Made by a program: the position numbers and the translations under genes. A model generated the notes under the pieces. That model searched no databases. It was not told the origin of the DNA and saw only the letters and a list, made by a program, of their open reading frames with translations. Of a stretch of 15,646 nucleotides of DNA, positions 9,701-15,646 are shown in pieces; position 1 is the first letter of the stretch, and the number at the start of each line of letters is the position of its first letter. Origin of the DNA: Auxenochlorella pyrenoidosa (lineage: Eukaryota > Chlorophyta > Trebouxiophyceae > Chlorellales > Chlorellaceae); contig KQ482076.1 of the NCBI GenBank assembly GCA_001430745.1, positions 467,227 through 482,872 of the forward strand, in the 5' to 3' direction.

Positions 9701-10729
9701 GCAGGGAGTGCAAGTTCCGGCACGCCAGCGCTGCGGGGCTTGCTCGCCCGCTCGCGAGCCTGAGCCAAACCTCTGCGGGGTGCCCGGGCTGCGTCACGCG
9801 GCATTTGCCAGGGCCGAGTCGCGCACCTGCACCCCTCCTCATGGCTGCAGTGGCTGCTGATGCCCGGCTTCACCACCGACGGGCAGCCCTACCTGCCGTC
9901 CCACCCAGCAGCGCATCAAGCAGCAGCCAGCCTTACACTCGCGAGCCAGCAGCAGCAGCAGCAGCCCTCCCCGCCGGCGCTGCTGCAGGCCAAGTGGGGA
10001 TACAGCCTGGCGGCACCGGAGCAGGCGCTGGCAGCAAGCCACCACCCGCTAGTGCGCCTGCCGGGCGTGCTGTTTGCCTGCAAGCAGCTGGGCCCCGGCA
10101 GCGTGCTGCCGCCGCCGCGGCTGCCGCGCCGGCTGCAGTGGAGCAGCGCGCCGGGGGACCCCAGGCAGCTGCTGCGTGAGGGCCTGCTGGCCTCGGTGGC
10201 AGCCGCCCCCGGGGCTGCCGAGCTGGCGGCGGCAGCAGCAGCGGCGGCAAGGCAGGCCACCCAGAGCAGGGCCAGGCCTGTGGGGAGGCCGCCCAAAGCG
10301 CCGCCGCCGGCGGCAGCGCCTGCAGCCGCCCTCAAGCAGCAGGCGCAGCAGCAGGCGCAGCAGCAGGCGACGCCCCAGCAGCAGCAGCAGATGCTGTTGG
10401 CTATGATGTATCAGCAGCAGATGATGGCGCAGCAGGCGGCTGCGGGGCAGTTTGCGCCCGGGCAGCCGGTGTCCCAGCAGCAGCTCATGGCTCTGTACTG
10501 CCAGCAGCAGGAGGGGCAGCAGGGGTCGGCCCATGGGCTGCTGGAGCAGCAGCAGGCGTATGTGCAGCAGCTGAAGCAGCAGTACCCAGAGGCGTACTCC
10601 CAGCAGCTGCAGCAGCAGGGTGCGCAGGCGCACATGTATGCGCCAACGCTGCAGCAGGCGGCGACGCAGGAGCAGGCGCTTGCGGCAGCAGCACAGTTGC
10701 AGCAGGGGCAGCAGGCGTCGGGACAGTGA
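6770..10729 (+). CDS. TDBD-PHD-GNAT protein, IDM1-like putative histone acetyltransferase (841 aa)
   Basis: Likely nuclear chromatin regulator that binds histone tails and acetylates protein lysines. Exons: 6770-6850, 7052-7157, 7330-7529, 7746-7875, 8065-8875, 9092-9237, 9526-9659 and 9812-10729. They total 2526 nt, in frame. Residues about 8-85 match the plant TDBD, including FEDVAGSKYHRPAEH, but lack its usual Cys pairs. The PHD finger is Cys4-His-Cys3: C123, C126, C134 or C135, C138, H143, C146, C159, C162. A second finger begins at C164-x2-C167 and seems to resume at C325 and H333-x2-C336, after an Ala-rich insertion. The GNAT region runs about 443-560: CYEPIPDSRTGADIL, the DYSGMHTALL strand, FAELPLLAV and acetyl-CoA loop QRRNGLGRLLL, closing with WLLMPGF. 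This order is that of plant IDM1-like proteins. No methyl-CpG-binding domain is visible. The tail is Gln-rich. Substrate and activity are untested. Confidence 0.9.
9464..9513. repeat. C-rich tract in intron
   Basis: About 50 bases dominated by runs of C broken by A or T, just before the acceptor (gccgcag) of intron 6 in the PHD-GNAT gene (9238-9525). It serves as an extended polypyrimidine tract, and its complement has several G-runs that could form a G-quadruplex. The same intron opens with a G10 run at about 9244-9253. Confidence 0.7.
10331..10720. repeat. CAG-rich coding repeat (poly-Gln tail)
   Basis: Interrupted CAG triplets encode a Gln/Ala-rich C-terminal tail of the PHD-GNAT protein (about residues 710-840), with runs up to five Gln. 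Such tails are common in transcriptional regulators and in GC-rich green algal proteins. The antisense reading produces long spurious Leu-rich frames. Confidence 0.85.
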
Positions 10730-11336
10730 GGCCTTGTGGAGGCAGAGTCCTGCCTTCTTCTTCCTCCCTGCGGCCGGGCTTGCTGTCATGACCTCATCCC
10801 AGACAAGTGAATGGGTATGCACACCAAGTGCCGCTGAAAAGTTTGTGTCCATCTCAGCGCCACTGTAGGGCATGAGCAGCTGCGGCGGAGACAAAGGATC
10901 CCTTGCCGTTAACAGATCCAGGTTCAAAGGCATGCACCCGTGCTGCAGCCATTGAGCCCGAGGGTTCAGCAGGGACAGACGACCATGCCAGTGTGATGCT
11001 GACACCAAAAAGCCCCTTGTTCGTGGACTGCACAAGAGGTTTGGGCACGCCATGAATTTTCCATGGCTGCCACATACCACGGTCAGCACTAGGCCACGCA
11101 CAATGACGAGTGTCGCAGTCGGCTTGGGTGGCGGGGAGCCATGCTGGGCATGCTGACAGGTCGTCAGCAAGGGCGGCGCGTTTGTGCTCACATGGCTCAC
11201 TGGACTGTACTTTATCGGACTTGGACGAGCCTTGTTCCGCCTCCTTCGCCTACCGCGTCTGAAACACCCCGCGCTACCTGCGTCTCGAAGAGCTCCTGCT
11301 GCCGTCTCACACAGGCTAGCGAGCAAGCTTGGGGCC
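10730..11336. other. Spacer between PHD-GNAT and CREST-like genes
   Basis: This holds the 3' untranslated region of the PHD-GNAT gene and the promoter and leader of the next gene on the same strand. From about 11157 to 11336 the frame of the next gene is open without an ATG and would encode a hydrophobic stretch (FVLTWLTGLYFIGLGRALF). A spliced upstream exon could therefore exist. Otherwise I see nothing definite. Confidence 0.5.
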
Positions 11337-13492
11337 ATGGAGGGCTCCCTCTGGCTCGAGCTCGTCAGGGCTTCGCTGCCAGAGGTGCCGCTCGACAAAG
11401 GCGTGGCGCAGGCCAACACGGGCTCCCTGCTGCTCGACAGCCTGCCGCTCTTGACAATGGCGCCCGCGGCAAAGGCAAGTGTGGGGTCCTCCAGCCGCGG
11501 CTCAACACCAGATGCGCGCGCAGCCGCCGCTGCCGCCTTGGTTCCCCTGCAGCCCTTGCACCTGCCTGCAGTCGCTCACCGCACCCACTGCCTGGACCAC
11601 CTTCGCAGACTCTGGGATTGCACTGGCGGCGGCGACGCTACCTGGACTTTTACCTGTTTCTCACAGGCTTCCTGCTTGCAATCGTGTACCATGTGCTGCA
11701 CATGCACCCAGAGGTGAGGGGCCGCTGCTTCTGCTGCCATGTGCTGGCTGCCTGCAGCACCGGCATGCAGCAGCTGGCTGCCACGATGGTCGGCGTCATG
11801 GTTTCGAGGTGCACAGCTGTGCAGGAGCGCACTGCGCCAGCGCTGCTGGCCTCCCGCAGCATGCCCCCTCCTGAACGCTGCGCTACGCTTCTGCTCCACC
11901 CCTTTTGCAGGGCATCGCCAACGCCGAGTTCCTGGGGCTGTCTGGCCCCACCTGGCGCGGCCTTGACATCCTCATGGCGCAGGTCAGCCCGCTGCTGCCG
12001 CAGATTGGATGCTGCGTAGGACCCCAGTCCAGGGTGCACCCTTCCTGTTCTCCTCTTCTGGTCTCTCTGGTCTCAAGCCAGTGTGGGATGTACAACCTCG
12101 CTGCACCCCTGCCGCACCGCTCTTCCTGCCTCCAGGCTGCTGCTGCCCTGCTGCCGAGCAGCTGCCTGACAGGCCCCGCTGTGCCCCGCCGCCGTGCCCG
12201 CAGGGCCTGCTGGCGCGCACGTGTGGGCACGCGCTGGGCGCCCGCCTGCCGCTCACCAGGCTGCTCGCCAACCTGGTTTTCCCTGCCTCGCTGCTGGCCT
12301 ACGCCCACCTGTTTGCCGACGGCGTGCTGACCCTCGGGGTGGCCTCCAGGGTGGGTGCTGCCCGCTGGCCGCTCGCCTGTCGTAGTGGGCGGGTGCAGGC
12401 GCGGGCAGGTGCTTGGCGAGCGCCCCGTGCCTGTGGGCATATCCTGCGTGCTGACAGCCGGCCTGCATGGGCGGGAGCGCTTGCCGCGCAGCGCCGGTGA
12501 CTTCTGCTCGTGGCGGGGCCGCACTCAAGCAGGACGGGTTGCTCCGCGTGCCGTGCACCCACACACCTGCGCTGCGCTCCGTTGTGCAGGTGCTGGTGCT
12601 GGTGCTGCTGTCCACGCTGGCCGCCAAGGGCCTGCTGGAGGGCTGGGGCAGCGTGCCGTCCTACTGCCCCCGTCGCGGCAAGCGCACGCTGGCCTGCTTT
12701 GCCCTCGGCTTTGCGGCCTTCCCCATGCCCGAGCTCTTCCCACGTGGGTGCTGCTCGCTGCCTTCCTCTGCTCCGGCTGCTACTCCCTTGCTTGGTTGCT
12801 TGTTCTTAGCAGCGTGATGCAGCCCACAGTGCCTCGTCTGCCGAACCTGCCTGCCCGCCTGCTTGGCTGCCGCCAGAGTTGACTTGCACCTGCCCCTGCC
12901 CCTAACCCGCGTTCCTCCCCTGCTCGCTGACTCTGCCCCCATGCATGGCTGCTGCTCTGCCCTCCCTGCAGGCCACTACTGGCTCTTCCACTCCGTCTGG
13001 CACGTGCTCATGGCCGAGGGCTTCCACCTGCTGTACTGCCAGCTGGAGGGGCTGCACCTGCAGCAGGGGGCGGGCAGGGCGGGGCGCCGGCGCGCGCCGG
13101 CGCCCGCCGCCTTCTTCCCCGTCGGCGCGGAGCTCTTCTCCGAGGACGAGGAGGAGGAGCATGGGCCTCTGGACGAGGAGGAGGAGGAGGAGGAGGAGAT
13201 GGGGGAGGAGGGCGCGGCTGTCCTGGCTGCATTGGAGTCGGATGATGAGGAGGAGATGGATCCCATCTCCTCGGATGTGGAGGAGGAGGAAGATGAGGAG
13301 GAGGCCGCCTCCATCGACAGCGAGGCAGAGAGCGAGCACCGCGCGAGTGCCGCCATGGGCAGCCGCAGCCCAGCGCCCGGCGCCCAGGGCGGCCTGCTCC
13401 ACGCCCTGCTGCAGCCGGCGGCCCGGCTGGTGCGCTACCAGCGCCAGCAGGAGCGGCTGGAGCGCAGGCTCTCCAGCCGGAAGGAGCTCTGA
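11337..13492 (+). CDS. Seven-helix membrane protein of CREST type, TMEM8/myomaker (DUF3522)-like (378 aa)
   Basis: Putative multi-pass membrane protein of the CREST superfamily (putative metal-dependent membrane hydrolases). Exons: 11337-11474, 11609-11713, 11911-11982, 12204-12350, 12590-12743 and 12972-13492. They total 1137 nt, in frame. About seven hydrophobic segments are seen, near residues 31-45, 57-77, 92-112, 124-142, 146-170, 189-204 and 207-229. Diagnostic residues sit in the expected helices: YLDFYLFLTGFLLAIVYH (His74) after a basic RRRR, WRGLDILMA (Asp100), and HYWLFHSVWH, which gives the HxxxH pair His212/His216. The layout resembles animal myomaker and TMEM8. Intron 1 uses a GC donor. 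The C-terminal tail is acidic (about 262-328), then basic, and ends in RKEL. The start at 11337 is the first ATG in an otherwise open frame; a further 5' exon is possible. I am fairly sure of the superfamily; the branch and function are inference. Confidence 0.78.
11475..11608 (+). other. GC-AG intron 1 of the CREST-like gene
   Basis: The donor reads AAAG|GCAAGT, the consensus for minor GC-AG introns, and the acceptor is ttcgcag. Splicing is phase 0 and joins the N-terminal segment directly to TLGLHWRRRRYLD. An alternative GT donor four bases on (11479), with an acceptor ending at 11552, also keeps frame. It would leave an unusually short 74-base intron and insert extra residues, so it is less likely. 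Confidence 0.7.
13141..13317. repeat. GAG/GAT-rich coding repeat (acidic tail)
   Basis: Near-continuous GAG, GAC and GAT codons encode the Glu/Asp-rich cytosol-type tail of the CREST-like membrane protein. The tail contains clusters such as SEDEEEE and an eight-Glu run. The antisense frames are Ser- or Pro-rich shadows. Confidence 0.85.
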
Positions 13493-14421
13493 GCAGCCGG
13501 GCAGACCCGCGAGCAACCGGCCGGCAGCCCGCCCCTGGCCGTCACAAACGTGTGGGTGCCGCAGACAGCTGGCACGCTGCTGCGCCCAGGCGCTGCATTT
13601 GCCGCCTGCACTGTGGCGACCTTCTGCCCGCTGCACTGCGCCACTCTTCACATGCCTCCAGCAATGAACCCATCCACCCCAGCCCATCCCAAGCTCAAAA
13701 CCGGGGCGCTTTGATGCCTGGCCCCGTCTGGCCCTCTCCACCTCACCAAACCAGACACCGCCAGCTCTGCCGCCTGCCCTTGAACCCGCAGCGCCATCAG
13801 CATCCATCCGATTGTTCACCCATTCATACATTACCAGCCCTACACTGCCCAGAAATCCACACAGCCCCTTGCCCCCGGAGCGCGCTTTCATGATGAGCTC
13901 ATCTCCCGCCAGAGCTCACCCTTTTGCGCCCTTTTGCAGCCTGCCTTTGCCGGGTTTCTGCTGCGCCTTGAGCAAACATGCCTCTCGTTTTGACAACGGT
14001 GGCCGCGCCTGCCGGCATCATGTGCCCATGCCCTCAGACCATCATTTGCCCATTTTATTTTGCAGCTGTGGTCCCGCAATGCTGCCCCTTTGTACCATCA
14101 GCCTGGACCCCCTTGCCATGCCACCCCCGGCTCCTTCGCGCCTTGGATATACCGCTTGCTGGCGATCGCTCCCAGCGTTTGCCCTGATTCCTTGGATGCA
14201 TCGACCATGCGCGTCCACCCTTTGTTGCACAATTTAACAACTTCAGCTCAAGAGGACCTTCAACAGGAAAGCAGCAAAGTGGGTGAGGTGCAGGGCTGGG
14301 CTAAGGGGTGCTGTGCAGAATGGCCTCAGCTAGCATCTGTCTGCGGATGCTCTTCCTTCGCTGCGTTGGACGGCAGCCTCGCAACAGAGCCCTGTCTTTG
14401 GCTGCCTCCATAAGCCTCCCT
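13493..14421. other. Convergent intergenic region, no gene recognised
   Basis: These 929 bases lie between the stops of the plus-strand CREST-like gene and the minus-strand Rieske gene, so they hold both 3' untranslated regions. The composition is C-rich with scattered T-runs. I found no conserved protein fragment, tRNA, clear polyadenylation motif or repeat family. Confidence 0.6.
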
Positions 14422-15530
14422 TCACCAGTCGGGAATGGGCTGCAGGTCGCCCTTTGCTGGGCCGTTGATCACCTGCACCACGCAACAAGGAAGGGGGGAG
14501 GGGGGTCTTCTCAGGAGGAAGCTTTTGCCCTGAGATGACGTGGCGTGCATCCTCCAGCCTCGCTGTTGTTTGCGCTCTGGCAGCCAGTCAGGCGCCAAAG
14601 ATGCAAAAGGACCAGGGGTTGGGTGTGCTTGCCTTGCCAAAGCGGTCAAAGTGCGAGCCGTGGCAGGGGCAGTCGAAAGTCTTCTCCAGGCTGTTCCACT
14701 GCACACAGGGGAAGGTGTGCAGCGGAGAGTGCCAACACGGTCTGGCATCAACTTTCCAGGGCAGGCCAGCAGCGTCTGCCCATGGAGGCAGGCCCTGCAA
14801 GCCTCCTGCGGCCCCTCACGTGGATGATGCAGCCCAAGTGGGGGCAGACGGCGCTGTATGCGTGCTGCTGCTTGTGCTCATCGCAGTACACGGCCACCTG
14901 CAGGGGCGGGGCAGCAGGGGCGGAGGGCCCTGCGACCGCAGTGAGCACTGCCACGAGTGAACAGGGAAGAACAGGTGAAGAGGAACCGGCTGCCAGTTTC
15001 ACCCTTCAAGGAGGCTTGACTGGCTTCCGGTGTGTGCCGCACCCCACAGGAGCAGCATGGCTCGCCTTGTGCAGCCCGCTCTGCACGATGGTGCCGCTGT
15101 CTGGCTCCATGTCGTGCTTGGGCTTCGCCAGTGGCAGCGCGCGCTCGGCAAAGGAGGCGGTGGTGATGGCGCCCTCCTCGGCCACCTGAAGCGGGGAAAG
15201 CATGGAGCATACGGGGCTAAGTAAGAGAAGAAGGCCGTAAGTTCCGTGCGGTTGGACAGATTTCTAGCCCAAACAAGCAGGAGGCTGCCTCCATCTTGGA
15301 ACCGGCGTTGCGTGCACCTGCCCCCAGGCGCATGTGTCATAGGCCAGAAGCGCCGCTGGCTGGGTGGCATGGCAGCCTTGGGTGGTGTGCGGTGGGGCAG
15401 CCATAGCCGCGCGTCTACCTTCGGGCTGCCCCTGGCTGCCCTCACTTACGCCAGGCACCCACCTCGAGGAGGGACTTGAGAGGCGGGGCGCGGGAGGGGT
15501 CGTACACATCGGCCCAGGGGTTCTTGCGCC
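14422..15530 (-). CDS. FAD-dependent oxidoreductase with C-terminal Rieske [2Fe-2S] domain (3' part; 5' end beyond window)
   Basis: The C-terminal part of a DadA/GlpD-type flavoprotein fused to a Rieske iron-sulfur domain, which would pass electrons between flavin and the cluster. Exons on the minus strand: 15530-15463 (enters in phase 1), 15185-15066, 14897-14820, 14698-14633 and 14472-14422 (stop TGA at 14424-14422). The first exon holds RKNPWADVYDPSRAPPLKS, the typical end of the flavin domain (GRxNPWAxLYDPSR). The Rieske core follows: VAVYCDEHKQQHAYSAV, then CPHLGC and, 15 residues after its His, CPCHGSHFD. This is C-x-H...C-x2-H plus the extra Cys pair that forms a disulfide in high-potential Rieske proteins. 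VINGPAKGDL ends the domain. Two introns appear to use GC donors. The FAD-binding part lies beyond 15646. Family identity is firm; substrate and compartment are unknown. Confidence 0.92.
14473..14632 (-). other. GC-AG intron in the Rieske gene (last intron)
   Basis: The exon ends TTTGGCAAG|GCAAGC on the minus strand, and the next exon starts after gtgcag with GTGATCAACGGC. The phase-0 join gives HFDRFGKVINGPAKGDL, which matches the Rieske family pattern without gap. No usable GT donor lies nearby before the in-frame stop. This is the best-supported GC-AG intron of the window. Confidence 0.88.
14898..15065 (-). other. Probable GC-AG intron in the Rieske gene
   Basis: A donor CACAAG|GCGAGC with acceptor cccctgcag yields SGLHKVAVYCDE, which matches the family pattern G-L-x-K-V-A-V-Y without gap. 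A GT donor 18 bases further (intron starting at 15047) also keeps frame but would add six residues (ASHAAP) inside a conserved turn. The GC donor is therefore preferred on homology only. Confidence 0.6.
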
Positions 15531-15646
15531 CTGCACGGGGCAGGTGGGCACTTGAGCTCGGTTCTTGTTCACTTGTTCACTCTGTTCGCATGCGCGGACA
15601 GCTGAACGACTTTGGCGGTGTGTGTGTGTGTGGTGGTGGTGGTGGG
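15531..15646 (-). other. Partial intron of the Rieske gene with TG/GGT microsatellite
   Basis: This is the upstream intron of the Rieske gene. It ends at acceptor ccccgtgcag next to 15530 and extends past the window. At 15618-15646 it carries a (TG)n tract running into (GGT)n on the plus strand. No exon was seen here. Confidence 0.7.

Noticed and set aside
9812..9860. Start of the last PHD-GNAT exon at other acceptor-like sites such as ctgcag ending at 9850
   Set aside because: The acceptor ending at 9811 keeps phase 0 with the CAG donor at 9659 and yields GRVAHLHPSSWLQWLLMPGF, a full closing strand for the GNAT fold. The later site would drop part of it.
10049..11419. 456-codon minus-strand open frame rich in Leu and Arg
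   Set aside because: The Leu/Arg-rich part is the reverse of the CAG repeat coding the Gln-rich tail. The rest covers a spacer, and no domain was recognised.
11184..11717. GTG-initiated plus-strand frame reading through intron 1 of the CREST-like gene
   Set aside because: A GTG start is not expected in a nuclear gene, and reading through the intron leaves the frame that encodes the RRRRYLD helix. Splicing at the GC donor restores it.
12902..13891. 329-codon minus-strand open frame
   Set aside because: It is antisense to the acidic-tail exon of the CREST-like gene, and its Leu-rich run mirrors GAG codons.
1..15646. Mobile elements, viral genes, CRISPR arrays, rRNA or tRNA genes
   Set aside because: I looked for transposase or integrase motifs, terminal repeats, tRNA arms and regular spacers, and found none that could be supported.

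Overview
This is a GC-rich eukaryotic nuclear window. Genes are broken into many short exons by introns of roughly 120 to 345 bases, nearly all GT-AG. The protein content (a plant-type TDBD-PHD-GNAT regulator, a secreted carbohydrate-esterase-like pair, an oxidoreductase with a C-terminal Rieske domain), the high GC, the Ala/Gln-rich low-complexity tracts and the intron density together suggest a green alga, possibly Chlorella-like or another trebouxiophyte or chlorophycean. That taxonomic placement is inference. I built every gene model by hand from splice signals, reading phase and family motifs. Each join keeps frame, and both complete multi-exon models with a secure start sum to an exact multiple of three.

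Layout: (1) 145-1919, minus strand, the 5' part of a secreted SGNH/GDSL esterase of the CE2 type. Its 3' half runs off the left edge, where there is a G-rich stretch with an N and a perfect 15-bp hairpin. (2) 2376-5428, minus strand, a complete tandem paralogue in 10 exons (431 aa) with the same intron positions and phases. (3) 5429-6769, a gene-poor divergent spacer. (4) 6770-10729, plus strand, an 8-exon, 841-aa nuclear-type protein with TDBD, PHD finger, GNAT acetyltransferase fold and a Gln-rich tail, resembling plant IDM1-like histone acetyltransferases. (5) 11337-13492, plus strand, a 6-exon, 378-aa seven-helix membrane protein with the histidine pattern of the CREST superfamily (TMEM8/myomaker, DUF3522 branch) and a long acidic tail. 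(6) 13493-14421, a convergent spacer with no gene seen. (7) 14422-15530, minus strand, the last five exons of an FAD-dependent oxidoreductase with a C-terminal Rieske [2Fe-2S] domain. Its FAD part lies to the right of the window.

The genes do not form a pathway; this looks like ordinary nuclear gene order apart from the esterase tandem duplication. The points most worth checking are the algal CREST/myomaker-like protein, the split second zinc finger of the PHD-GNAT protein, active-site departures in one esterase copy, and two well-supported plus one probable GC-AG intron.
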